Assembly (NCBI RefSeq): GCF_002929805.1
Contig: NZ_PJJM01000090.1
Location: 27,559-91,558 of the forward strand
DNA from: Cryobacterium sp. Y50
GTDB taxonomy: Bacteria; Actinomycetota; Actinomycetes; Actinomycetales; Microbacteriaceae
Direction: 5' to 3'
DNA length: 64,000 nt
Shown here: positions 16,005-23,703 of the stretch, in pieces
Numbering within the stretch: position 1 is the first letter of the stretch
How the letters are laid out: each line of letters begins with the position of its first letter
Translations under genes and position numbers: made by a program
The notes under the pieces: generated by a model
Told to the model about the DNA's origin: nothing
What the model saw: only the letters and a program-made list of their open reading frames with translations
Databases searched by the model: none

Positions 16005-16076
16005 TGGGCGATACCGGGATCGAACCGATGACCTCTTCCGTGTCAGGGAAGCGCGCTACCGCTGCGCCAATCGCCC
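16005..16076 (-). tRNA. tRNA-Val (GAC), right attachment site
   Basis: The cloverleaf folds fully on the minus strand. The acceptor stem is GGGCGAT/ATCGCCC, the anticodon stem CTTCC/GGAAG has loop CTGACAC, and the T-loop is TTCGATC. The 3' half was brought in by the element. Its T-stem carries a T-G wobble that is absent from the displaced copy at 7815-7859. CCA is not encoded. Confidence 0.95.
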
Positions 16077-16136
16077 AAGATTCTGGGAAGTACGGTGTCT
16101 ATGCAATGCAGTTCTCGGCGAGTGCACCAGGAATTG

Positions 16137-16207
16137 AGGTGGATACGGGATTCGAACCCGTGTTAACGGCTTTGCAGGCCGCTGCCTCGCCTCTCGGCCA
16201 ATCCACC
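16137..16207 (-). tRNA. tRNA-Cys (GCA)
   Basis: On the minus strand the acceptor stem GGTGGAT/ATCCACC, a T-loop TTCGAAT and the anticodon loop CTGCAAA give tRNA-Cys with anticodon GCA. It lies 60 bp from tRNA-Val(GAC) in the same direction. CCA is not encoded. Confidence 0.95.
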
Positions 16208-16265
16208 AGTTGGGTTCATACCAAACGAATTGGAACCGGTCCGTAGGCCGATTCCATTTCATTCG

Positions 16266-16337
16266 AGCGGATGACGAGATTCGAACTCGCGACCCTCACC
16301 TTGGCAAGGTGATGCGCTACCACTGCGCCACATCCGC
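16266..16337 (-). tRNA. tRNA-Gly (GCC)
   Basis: The acceptor stem is GCGGATG/CATCCGC and the anticodon loop contains GCC, between CACCT and AGGTG stem strands. The T-loop is TTCGAAT. It is the first gene of the minus-strand Gly-Cys-Val tRNA cluster. Confidence 0.95.
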
Positions 16338-16426
16338 AACTGTCCGCATTTCTGCGTACTCAGTGACTCTAGCTGAATAGCAAGACGGAAACCAAACCGA
16401 GGCTTGTACGGCGTGTTGCGCGGGCT

Positions 16427-16465
16427 GTTGCGGGTGGTGTGCGGGGTGTTGCGGGTGGTGTGCGG
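16427..16465. repeat. 21-bp tandem repeat between tRNA genes
   Basis: The 18-base string GTTGCGGGTGGTGTGCGG occurs at 16427-16444 and 16448-16465. This 280-bp spacer between tRNA-Gly and tRNA-Val(CAC) holds no recognisable gene. Confidence 0.65.
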
Positions 16466-16617
16466 ACAGGGCCGGGCGACGCGACTCTGCCGTCGAGCTG
16501 GAGTAGGCGATGACCCGCGCCACACCGGTGTGCGGTGTGGATGTGCGGCGACCCGCCAGTCTGGGCTAGTATCAGAAGTCGCACCAGCAACTTCGATTTT
16601 GCGGTGTGAGTACAACT

Positions 16618-16690
16618 GGGCGATTGGCGCAGCTGGTAGCGCGCTTCCTTCACACGGAAGAGGTCGTGGGTTCAAGTCCCGCATCGCCCA
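16618..16690 (+). tRNA. tRNA-Val (CAC)
   Basis: The acceptor stem GGGCGAT/ATCGCCC and anticodon stem CTTCC/GGAAG with loop TTCACAC give anticodon CAC. The T-loop is TTCAAGT. CCA follows directly at 16691-16693. It is divergent from the other three tRNA genes and is followed by a strong terminator. Confidence 0.95.
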
Positions 16691-16703
16691 CCACGACTAC
16701 ACG

Positions 16704-16731
16704 AAAAGCCCCGAGAAATCGGGGCTTTTTT
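16704..16731 (+). terminator. Rho-independent terminator of tRNA-Val(CAC)
   Basis: AGCCCCGA, GAAA and TCGGGGCT form the stem-loop, followed by six T residues. Confidence 0.9.
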
Positions 16732-16771
16732 GTGCCTTCACTCCGCATTAGTGCAACCTAGTCTGAGACGC

Positions 16772-17485
16772 ATGGACCTGCTCTTGGACATCTGGCAGCG
16801 CATGACGACTTCGCACGCCGCTCTAGCCCCCCTCACCGCGTGGCTGACCGTGGCGGCGGCCGCGGCGACCGTGCTGTTTCCGCCGGTTTGGCGCATCGCC
16901 CGTCACGCCATCACCATCGTGCACGAGGGCGGCCACGGAGTCGTCGCGGTGCTCTGTGGGCGGCGGCTGGGCGGCATCCGCATGCATTCGGATACCTCGG
17001 GGCTCACCGTGAGCCGCGGCCGCCCGAGCGGGCCGGGCATGATCTTCACCCTGTTGGCCGGGTACCCAGCCCCCGCGCTGCTCGGCTGCGGTGCAGCCTG
17101 GCTACTCAGCCGGGGGTTCGACGTAGGACTGCTCTGGGCGCTGCTCGCGGCGCTGGCCCTTCTCCTCGTGCAGATACGCAACTGGTTTGGGCTCTGGTCG
17201 GTCGCTGTCACGGGCGCCGTCGTCTTCGGCGTCTCCTGGTTCGGCACGCCGCAGATGCAGGGTGTGTTCGCCTTGCTGGTCACCGCACTTCTCCTGCTCG
17301 GTGCGCTGCGCACGTCCCTTGAGCTACAGCAGTCCCGATCCCGCACGGCCGGGTTATCGTCGGACGCCGACCAGCTGGCTCGGCTCACCCACATTCCGGG
17401 GCTTTTCTGGGTAGCCGTCTTTCTCGGCATCCAACTGGGCTGCGTTGCGCTCGCCGCGATACTGCTGCGTTTTCTTCAAGCCTGA
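16772..17485 (+). CDS. M50B family peptidase-like membrane protein
   Basis: This is a 237-residue integral membrane protein of the M50B (site-2 protease-like) group. An HEGGH zinc-binding motif lies at residues 51-55 right after the first membrane segment. The sequence GMIFTLLAGYPAPALLG follows as the second conserved region, with about five hydrophobic helices in all. The family is common in actinobacteria and is thought to act on membrane or coat-related proteins, but no substrate is known. The start at 16772 was chosen because upstream codons run into the tRNA terminator. Confidence 0.82.
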   Translation: MDLLLDIWQRMTTSHAALAPLTAWLTVAAAAATVLFPPVWRIARHAITIVHEGGHGVVAVLCGRRLGGIRMHSDTSGLTVSRGRPSGPGMIFTLLAGYPAPALLGCGAAWLLSRGFDVGLLWALLAALALLLVQIRNWFGLWSVAVTGAVVFGVSWFGTPQMQGVFALLVTALLLLGALRTSLELQQSRSRTAGLSSDADQLARLTHIPGLFWVAVFLGIQLGCVALAAILLRFLQA

Positions 17486-17521
17486 GCGCTTCCCGCAGCC
17501 AATCGTGACAGGCTGAATGAT

Positions 17522-18175
17522 ATGACAAAAATTGCGATCATTGGCGGACACGGAAAAGTTGCCCTCCACCTAGCCCACCTGCTCACCACTGCCGGCCATG
17601 AGGTCAGCTCCCTTATCCGCAACCCCGAGCATGCCTCCGACGTCTCAGCGACCGGCGCAACCCCGCTGCAAGCGGATGTCGAGAATCTGTCCACGGATCA
17701 GCTCACGACGCTCCTGGCCGGCCACGACGCCATCGTCTGGTCAGCCGGGGCCGGCGGGGGCAGTACTGCGCGCACCTACGCGGTCGACCGCGATGCGGCC
17801 ATCCGCTCAATGGTTGCCGCCGCGCAGGCCGGTATCTACCGTTACGTGATGGTCTCGTATAAGGGATCGCGCGCCGTCCATGGCGCCTCTCCCGACGACG
17901 GCATGTTCGCCTACTACGAGGCTAAGGCGGCTGCCGACGGCTACCTGCGGGCAACCTCACTGAACTGGACCATCCTCGGACCGAGCGCGCTGACCCTCGA
18001 TGCCGCGAGCGGTTCCATCAGTGTGGGATCAGGCAGCACGGACAGCGACACCTCTCGCGAGAACGTCGCGCTCGTCGCCGCAGCCGTGCTCGCGAGCGAC
18101 AACAGCATCGGCAAATTCATCGAGTTCACTGACGGCGACGTTCCCATTGGTGAGGCCATCGCCGCCCTCCACTAA
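17522..18175 (+). CDS. Atypical SDR-family NAD(P)-binding protein
   Basis: This is a 217-residue Rossmann-fold protein starting MTKIAIIGGHGKVALHLA, with a glycine-rich turn at residues 8-13. A YxxxK-like pair occurs in FAYYEAKAAADGYL. It belongs to the NAD(P)H-binding group related to flavin reductase and YwnB-type proteins, whose members are often redox or stress proteins. The specific substrate is unknown. It stands alone, 36 bp after the M50B gene on the same strand, and may share its transcript. Confidence 0.85.
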   Translation: MTKIAIIGGHGKVALHLAHLLTTAGHEVSSLIRNPEHASDVSATGATPLQADVENLSTDQLTTLLAGHDAIVWSAGAGGGSTARTYAVDRDAAIRSMVAAAQAGIYRYVMVSYKGSRAVHGASPDDGMFAYYEAKAAADGYLRATSLNWTILGPSALTLDAASGSISVGSGSTDSDTSRENVALVAAAVLASDNSIGKFIEFTDGDVPIGEAIAALH

Positions 18176-18188
18176 CGGCTCTGGAAGA

Positions 18189-18773
18189 TTAGAACCCGAA
18201 GTCTCCACCGAAATCACCGCCGCCAAAATCTCCTCCAGCGTCTCCACCGGAGTCGCCGCCCGAATCGGCGTTGGTTTCGCTGTTCGCGTCGGCACCGGCA
18301 TCCGTGCCGCCGCCGTCCATCGACATGAAAGCGCTCACCAGCGCTGATCCGATGAAGAATCCGGCGACCGGACCGAGCAGTGATCCGCCGACCATGCTGC
18401 CAAAGCCCATGCCATTCTGGTTTCCGAAGGTTCGGGTGAGTGTGCCCGGCTCGCGGAGCTCGGCCCGGGTCGCCGCCTGGGCCAGGTGGGCCGGTACGGC
18501 ATCCGCTGGACGCTCACTCGGTTCAAGGTTCTCGGTGAGTTGGCGAAAAAGAATATCGCGCTGTTCCTCAGTCAATTTGGAGAACGCCTCGGTGTGCACC
18601 TTCTCGATGGTCTCGGGCGGTGCAGTGCGTAGCAGGTACTGGTACCGCTCGACGGCAATCTCGTCCTCGCTGCCTGCCGAACCATTGTTTACCGGACCAT
18701 TGTTAAACCGAGGCGACCGGTCGCCGGTCGGTGCCTAGTCCTTTCGGCCCAGCAGAAAGTCAAGAAATCCCAT
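18189..18773 (-). pseudogene. Actinobacterial hypothetical protein interrupted by an in-frame TAG at codon 13
   Basis: An ATG at 18771-18773 with a good ribosome binding site (GAGGGAG, nine bases away) opens MGFLDFLLGRKD and then meets TAG at 18735-18737. The same frame stays open for 182 more codons, including AVERYQYLLRTAPPETIEKVHTEAF and a Gly/Asp-rich tail ending GDFGGDFGF. The start peptide and the later part together look like one familiar actinobacterial protein type that begins MGF...GR and continues with a YLLRTAPPE motif. It may be a recent nonsense mutation, a sequencing error or readthrough. Translation could also restart at the GTG at 18597-18599, giving 136 residues. Function is unknown. 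Confidence 0.7.
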
Positions 18774-18844
18774 GCTGTAATACTCCCTCGATGACGCGGT
18801 TGTTGTCGGTATTTTTTTAGAACTTTCTAAGTGCTGGCACCATG

Positions 18845-19576
18845 TCAACGACCCCGGCCGAACCACGTCGTCACTCCGGGAGAGTACAGAACCGAGTCGG
18901 GAGCGCGTTCGGTCAGACCGGTGAAACCGGCGGCGGCCAGCAGCGTGTCGTCGAGACTCACGAGCTCGGCACGGTACAGCGGCCACGGCTCGTGATGGTT
19001 GCGCAAATGCACGGTGCGACCGCGGACGCGCGTGAACAGCGCCCAGCGCGCGGTCAAGAAGTCGGCCAACGAGTCATCCACCACGGCGACTGAACTCGGC
19101 CGAGCAACCACCTCGGTGTGCGCCATTCTGTCGCGGTGGCGCGTCGCGGTGTACCGGTACTGTCCCGAATCAACCGATAGCCGCGTACGCGACCAGATGT
19201 AGGGCAGTGAGAACAGCGCACGCGCAGCGAGCACGGCGGCGAGGCGGCTGGCCTCCAGCGATACGAACACAACGCCGCGACGCCCCTGGGCGTCGACGGC
19301 ATAGAGGCGCACGTTTACTTCAACGAAAGTGCCGAAGTACGGAATCGGCATGCTTCCAAGAACTGTCGCGCGATCGAGGACGAACGGGATGAGGCCCACC
19401 CAGCTCGATCCGTCATGCTCATCGGGAACCAGGCCGCTGGGCAAAAGCGGCGCGATCAGCGCAGCATCCACTCGCCAATGCAGAAACACCAGGTGCGACC
19501 AGCGCTGGCTGGCCACGGCCCGCCCGGCCAGGGGTGGTGCGATCGTTGAGATGGGCAAGGACTCTGCTGGAGTCAC
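18845..19576 (-). CDS. DUF2071 (YqjF family) protein
   Basis: This is a 243-residue protein of the DUF2071/YqjF family, recognised by WSHLVFLHWRVDAALIAPLLP, the SWVGLIPF segment and the mid-protein FVEVNVRLY. The fold resembles acetoacetate decarboxylase-like barrels, but no activity is established. It starts at a GTG at 19574-19576 with only a weak upstream signal, so the start is uncertain within the first 20 residues. It is convergent with nothing and divergent from the MarP-like gene. Confidence 0.82.
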   Translation of the reverse strand: MTPAESLPISTIAPPLAGRAVASQRWSHLVFLHWRVDAALIAPLLPSGLVPDEHDGSSWVGLIPFVLDRATVLGSMPIPYFGTFVEVNVRLYAVDAQGRRGVVFVSLEASRLAAVLAARALFSLPYIWSRTRLSVDSGQYRYTATRHRDRMAHTEVVARPSSVAVVDDSLADFLTARWALFTRVRGRTVHLRNHHEPWPLYRAELVSLDDTLLAAAGFTGLTERAPDSVLYSPGVTTWFGRGR

Positions 19577-19768
19577 CGCTGTACTTTCGGGCCAACGTCG
19601 GTCATCGCTTCACGATACTTCAGTTTGGCGTGCCCCGCGCCTGTTGATCGGCCGGGAAAGAACGCGGGGCGGGGGCTGCGCTCAGCAATCGCGAAGGAGG
19701 CCTGTGTAACCATGAATAAGGCGAAATCGTGACCAAACAACACGTGCAGCATCAACTCAGGGAGAAGC

Positions 19769-20950
19769 ATGTCAGGCTCAACCGTGCTCGACTTCTTGCT
19801 CATTCTGTTGTTGGTCGTCGCCCTCGTCAACGGCTACCGCAGTGGTCTGTTACGCAGCCTGACCGGCATCATCGGCGCGGTCGCCGGTGGATTCGCCGCC
19901 TTCTTCGTCGTGCCGCTGGTCGGCGGCTGGATTCCCGCTCCGGAATGGCGCACCCCCGGCACGATTGCCGTGGCCGTTCTGCTCGTGCTTATTGGGCACT
20001 CGATCGGTGCTTCCGCCGGCAGCATGGTCGGCCGCAAATCGAAGCGTTCCCCACTCGGCACCATCAACCGCGTGCTTGGTGCAGCATTCGCGGCGGTCGC
20101 ATCGGCTCTCGTGGCGTCGATGGTCGCGTTCAGCATCGGTGCCCTGGGAATCCCATTCCTCTCTCCCGCCATCGCTGAATCTACCGTGGTGTCCCGCATC
20201 GACTCGGCGACTCCTGACCGGGTCAAGGCCTTGATGGCGCAACTTCGCTCCGTTGCAGTGTCACAGGGTCTGCCACGCATCGTCGATGCTTTCACCGGCC
20301 CGACACCGGATGCTGCTCAGGCCGACACGAGCAGTCCGGCCCTGGCTGTTGCCGCGCAGTCCGTCGTGCGCATCACCGGAACGGCCTACGCCTGTGGCCA
20401 AAGCCAGTCGGGCAGCGGATTCGTGGTGTCCGACGGCCGCGTCATCACCAATGCCCACGTCGTGGCCGGGGTGAACCAGCCCGTGGTTGAGACACCGTCT
20501 GGGGAAGCCCTTGCCGGGGAGATCGTCTACTTCGACCCGGTCGATGACCTCGCCGTCATTTCCGTGCCTGGCCTCGGCGCAGCCCCGCTCGCCGTCGGCA
20601 ACGATCTCGCCGCGGGCAGCGGCGCGGTCGCTGATGGGTACCCCTTCGGCGGACCGTACGTCTCCGACCTGGCCCAGGTCATCTCGCTTGGAACCATCAG
20701 CGTCGCCGACATTTACGGCCAGGACCCGACACCGCGCCAGGTGTACACCGTGGCGTCCGACGTGCAGCAGGGCGAGTCGGGTGGTCCGCTGCTGAGCGAG
20801 TCCGGCCTCGTCGTGGGCGTCATCTTCGCCAAGGCGTCGAACACCGACAACGTCGGCTATGCGCTTGCGCTCGATGAGGTTCAGCCGGTCATCAACGAGG
20901 CACCGGGCCTCGACGCCCCGGTCTCCTCCGGCACCTGCGTTCGCGGCTGA
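19769..20950 (+). CDS. marP: MarP-like membrane-anchored serine protease
   Basis: This 393-residue protein combines four N-terminal membrane segments of the CvpA type (about residues 5-125) with an extracytoplasmic trypsin-like protease. The catalytic triad is His230 in TNAHVV, Asp260 in DPVDDLAVI and Ser337 in GESGGPL. Cys209 and Cys390 probably form the disulfide seen in MarP. In mycobacteria MarP cleaves a peptidoglycan hydrolase and is needed for acid and oxidative stress survival, so a similar envelope stress role is likely. The ATG follows GGGAGAAGC. Confidence 0.92.
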   Translation: MSGSTVLDFLLILLLVVALVNGYRSGLLRSLTGIIGAVAGGFAAFFVVPLVGGWIPAPEWRTPGTIAVAVLLVLIGHSIGASAGSMVGRKSKRSPLGTINRVLGAAFAAVASALVASMVAFSIGALGIPFLSPAIAESTVVSRIDSATPDRVKALMAQLRSVAVSQGLPRIVDAFTGPTPDAAQADTSSPALAVAAQSVVRITGTAYACGQSQSGSGFVVSDGRVITNAHVVAGVNQPVVETPSGEALAGEIVYFDPVDDLAVISVPGLGAAPLAVGNDLAAGSGAVADGYPFGGPYVSDLAQVISLGTISVADIYGQDPTPRQVYTVASDVQQGESGGPLLSESGLVVGVIFAKASNTDNVGYALALDEVQPVINEAPGLDAPVSSGTCVRG

Positions 20951-21066
20951 ACCAGCGGCATCCGTTCACCGGCAGCACCCTGGTCGGGCATGCAAAGGGC
21001 GAGACTGAAGCGGATGATTCCGCTCCAGTACCGCCCGATTGCCTGACCAGTCGGGAGTGTCAAAGA

Positions 21067-22290
21067 CTAGACACGCTCGAGGGCGTAGCCAGTTTCGCCA
21101 TGCACGCTCGTGTCGATTCCGGCCAGTTCGTCTTCGTTCCTGATGCGGAAGCCGATGGTCTTTTCGATCGCGAGACCGAGCAGGTAGGCGATGACGAAGG
21201 AGTAGACGAGGACCGAGAAGGCCGCGATGGCCTGAACGGCGAGCTGACCGAAGTTTCCGCCACCGGTGAAAAAACCGGTGTCGATGGCGAATAAGCCGAG
21301 GTAAAGCGTCCCGATAATCCCGCCGACAAGGTGGATTCCGACCACGTCGAGCGAGTCGTCAAAGCCGAGCTTGAACTTGAGTTCGACGGCAAGAGCGCAG
21401 ACGGCACCGGCGACGGCACCGAGCAGCAGGGCCCAGCCGGGCTCGAGGTTGGCGCAGGCCGGGGTGATGGCGACCAATCCGGCAACGGCACCGGAAGCCG
21501 CACCGACCGAGGTGGCCTTGCCGTCCTTGAACTTCTCGACCAGCATCCAGGCGAGGATGGCCGCTGCAGTGGCACCGAGGGTGTTGACGACGATGAGGCC
21601 GACGTTGGCGAGACCAGTGATCCATTCGGCGCCGGCGTTGAAGCCAAACCAGCCGAACCAAAGGATTGCGGCACCGAGCAGCACTAGCGGAACGTTGTGC
21701 GGCTTGGTGATGCCCTTCTGGAAACCGATGCGCTTGCCAAGAACCAGAGCGAGAGCGAGAGCAGCGGCACCGGCGTTGATGTGCACCGCGGTGCCGCCGG
21801 CGTAGTCGATGACGCCCGGCAGGCCCATGCTGTCACCGAGGTTGAGGATCCAGCCGCCGCCCCAGACCCAAGCCGCGACCGGGAAGTAGACAAGGGTCGC
21901 CCAAACGCCGGCGAAGATCATCCAGGAGCCGAACTTCGCCCGGTCGGCGACCGCACCACTGATCAGCGCGACGGTGATGATCGCGAAGGTGGCCCCGTAG
22001 GTGGCGCTGAGGAGACCAACATTGCCACCGACACTCGTCGCGAGCTGACCCAATCCGAAATCGGAGAAGGGGTTTCCGGAGAAAGCCGTTGGACTGCCAG
22101 CAACGCTCATGTTGTAGCCATACAAAATCCAGAGCACACTGATGAGCCCGAGAGCCCCAAAGCTCATCATCATCATGCTGATGACGCTCTTGGCCTTGAC
22201 CAGTCCGCCGTAGAAGAAGGCGACACCCGGTGTCATGAACAACACCAGGGCGGTGGCTGTGATCAGCCAGGCAATGCTTCCGGTATCCAT
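21067..22290 (-). CDS. amtB: Ammonium transporter
   Basis: This is a 407-residue Amt/MEP/Rh channel with eleven expected membrane helices. Diagnostic segments are FFYGGLVKAKSV in the first helices, GGTAVHINAGAAAL with the first pore histidine, WFGWFGFNAGAE, and DVVGIHLVGGIIG with the second pore histidine. It conducts ammonium into the cell under nitrogen limitation. No glnK gene follows, unlike in many genomes. The 5' region contains a GlnR-like site and a stable hairpin (22340-22412), suggesting nitrogen control. Confidence 0.96.
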   Translation of the reverse strand: MDTGSIAWLITATALVLFMTPGVAFFYGGLVKAKSVISMMMMSFGALGLISVLWILYGYNMSVAGSPTAFSGNPFSDFGLGQLATSVGGNVGLLSATYGATFAIITVALISGAVADRAKFGSWMIFAGVWATLVYFPVAAWVWGGGWILNLGDSMGLPGVIDYAGGTAVHINAGAAALALALVLGKRIGFQKGITKPHNVPLVLLGAAILWFGWFGFNAGAEWITGLANVGLIVVNTLGATAAAILAWMLVEKFKDGKATSVGAASGAVAGLVAITPACANLEPGWALLLGAVAGAVCALAVELKFKLGFDDSLDVVGIHLVGGIIGTLYLGLFAIDTGFFTGGGNFGQLAVQAIAAFSVLVYSFVIAYLLGLAIEKTIGFRIRNEDELAGIDTSVHGETGYALERV

Positions 22291-22339
22291 AAAAAAATCC
22301 TCACGCGTGTCGAGTGTGTACGGTGTAGCGCGAGGTGAA

Positions 22340-22372
22340 CCGCCTCGGATACGACTCCAGTATCTGAGGCGG
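22340..22372 (-). promoter_or_regulatory. Stable 13-bp hairpin in the amtB 5' region
   Basis: CCGCCTCGGATAC and GTATCTGAGGCGG pair with one wobble around a seven-base loop, 50 bp upstream of the amtB start. There is no T-run on the minus strand. It could be part of the leader or an operator. Confidence 0.6.
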
Positions 22373-22396
22373 CTGTTACAACAAACGTTCCGACGT

Positions 22397-22412
22397 GTTT
22401 CGTACCGGTTAC
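22397..22412 (-). promoter_or_regulatory. Candidate GlnR binding site upstream of amtB
   Basis: On the minus strand the sequence is GTAAC-CGGTAC-GAAAC, an exact match to the actinobacterial GlnR half-site pattern GTnAC-n6-GAAAC. It lies about 107 bp upstream of the amtB start. A second exact pair is not visible. Confidence 0.55.
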
Positions 22413-22491
22413 GAGCCTGAGTGATTTGTTAACGTCACGTTTCGCACACAGCAGCTTCATGTCCGGTCAAATTGTTCCGGGTCAATCCGAA

Positions 22492-23544
22492 CTAATCGGT
22501 GTGCGGCGGCAACTCTCCGGTGGTGAGGGCGACCATACGCGACTGCGAACGCTGGTATTTCTTGCGGTAGCCACCCGCCATCATTTCGTCGTCGAAGACC
22601 TCATTGAGTGGGCGCCCACTCGCGACGATGGGAATTTCAGCGTCGTAGACGCGGTCGATGAAGGCCACGAGGCGGAGGGCATCCGTTTGATCGGTCAGCA
22701 GGTACACCCCGCGGATGGCGATGACCTCGACGTCGCGAATGACCTTCACATACTTGGAAGGATGCACGGTACCGAGGTGGCGCATGAGGGCACCGAAGTC
22801 GTCTTCGGTAACCTTTGAACCGCGCTGAAGAAGGGTATTGACCAGGTGTTCGCGGGCTTCGGGTTCGACGGAGACTGCCTGGCCGGATACGTTACGACGA
22901 CGGTAGTCGAGGCCGTCGATGCGCAGGGTCTCGAAGTTGGCGCTCATCGCGGAGATCTCCCGCAGAAAGTCCTGCGCGGCGAACCGTCCCTCGCCGAGCG
23001 AGTTGGGCGGGGTGTTCGATGTGGCGGCCACCCGGGTGCCGGTGGCGACGAGTTCGCCGAGCAACCGGGTCATCACCATGGTGTCGCCCGGATCGTCGAG
23101 TTCGAACTCGTCGATGCAGATGAGTTTCGCGCTGCGCAGTTCCTTGATGGTTTCCTGGTACCCGAGCGCACCGACCAGTGCGGTGTACTCGATGAAGGTG
23201 CCGAAATACTTGGGGCCGGTCGCCGCATGCCAGAGCGCCGCGAGCAGGTGGGTCTTGCCGACGCCAAAGCCGCCATCGAGGTAGATTCCCGGCAGGTCGT
23301 CCTTGGCCTGACGGCGGCGGGAGAAGAACCCGGCCGGCCGAGGATTGACAAACTCGATGAGTTTCTCGACCGCGGTCATCTGGGACGGATAGTCATGGTC
23401 GGGGCGGTAGTTCTCAAACGAGGCGTGTTCAAACTGGGGAGGCGGCACCAGCTCGGCCACGATTTCGCGACCGGTGATCGTCGGCGTGCGGTCGGCGAGT
23501 TGCGGAACCGTGTGCTGTGCCTTCTCGTGGGCCTCTGGTGCCAT
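22492..23544 (-). CDS. zapE: Cell division protein ZapE (AFG1-like ATPase)
   Basis: This 350-residue P-loop ATPase belongs to the AFG1/ZapE family. Walker A is GGFGVGKTHL (about residues 91-100) and Walker B is LICIDEFELDDPGDTM. Conserved stretches ATSNTPPNSLGEGRFAAQDF and FIDRVYDAEIPI follow. ZapE associates with the divisome in proteobacteria, and its mitochondrial relative works in protein quality control, so the exact role here is uncertain. The ATG at 23542-23544 was chosen over an upstream in-frame codon because the upstream residues look non-coding. It is divergent from the sulfurtransferase gene. Confidence 0.92.
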   Translation of the reverse strand: MAPEAHEKAQHTVPQLADRTPTITGREIVAELVPPPQFEHASFENYRPDHDYPSQMTAVEKLIEFVNPRPAGFFSRRRQAKDDLPGIYLDGGFGVGKTHLLAALWHAATGPKYFGTFIEYTALVGALGYQETIKELRSAKLICIDEFELDDPGDTMVMTRLLGELVATGTRVAATSNTPPNSLGEGRFAAQDFLREISAMSANFETLRIDGLDYRRRNVSGQAVSVEPEAREHLVNTLLQRGSKVTEDDFGALMRHLGTVHPSKYVKVIRDVEVIAIRGVYLLTDQTDALRLVAFIDRVYDAEIPIVASGRPLNEVFDDEMMAGGYRKKYQRSQSRMVALTTGELPPHTD

Positions 23545-23575
23545 GCTGAAACGCCCATTCTCGTTCTTCGTGCTG

Positions 23576-23607
23576 CAAAATGCGCAGTGATACCAAAATG
23601 CGTAGTG
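23576..23607. repeat. Direct repeat in the zapE-sulfurtransferase divergent promoter region
   Basis: CAAAATGCGCAGTG at 23576-23589 and CAAAATGCGTAGTG at 23594-23607 differ at one base and are 18 bp apart. They lie in the 159-bp spacer between the two divergent genes and could bind a regulator. Confidence 0.55.
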
Positions 23608-23703
23608 TGCCGGCACCGCGTAGGTTTAAGTGGTGGGCATCGATAAGCCTAATCCGCGGTCAACCCGACTTGCGAATGCATCCCCGGTCCACCTGGAGGT
23701 TAC

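Larger units (their letters stand above)
7839..16049. mobile_element. 8.2-kb integrated capsid-coding element in tRNA-Val (phage satellite or minimal prophage)
   Basis: The element lies between two 21-bp identical copies of the tRNA-Val anticodon-arm sequence (7839-7859 and 16029-16049). Integrase and repressor genes are at the right end on the plus strand. A divergent minus-strand operon carries an excisionase-like gene, an unknown gene, a replication-type ATPase, another unknown gene, terS, terL ATPase, terL nuclease, scaffold and capsid genes, and a lipoprotein gene follows. Most neighbouring genes overlap by 4 to 8 bases. No portal, head protease, tail, holin or endolysin gene is present. 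The content resembles capsid-forming phage satellites, but the missing portal makes it unusual. Confidence 0.88.

Noticed and set aside
16427..16465. CRISPR-like array
   Set aside because: There are only two units with a 3-bp gap and no spacers or cas genes. It is a plain tandem repeat.
19573..19830. 85-codon minus-strand frame between DUF2071 and the MarP-like gene
   Set aside because: It overlaps the ribosome binding site and start of the protease gene and has no recognisable sequence.
21060..21687. Extra open frames overlapping amtB on both strands
   Set aside because: They are Ser/Pro/Arg-rich translations typical of shifted frames of a membrane protein gene.
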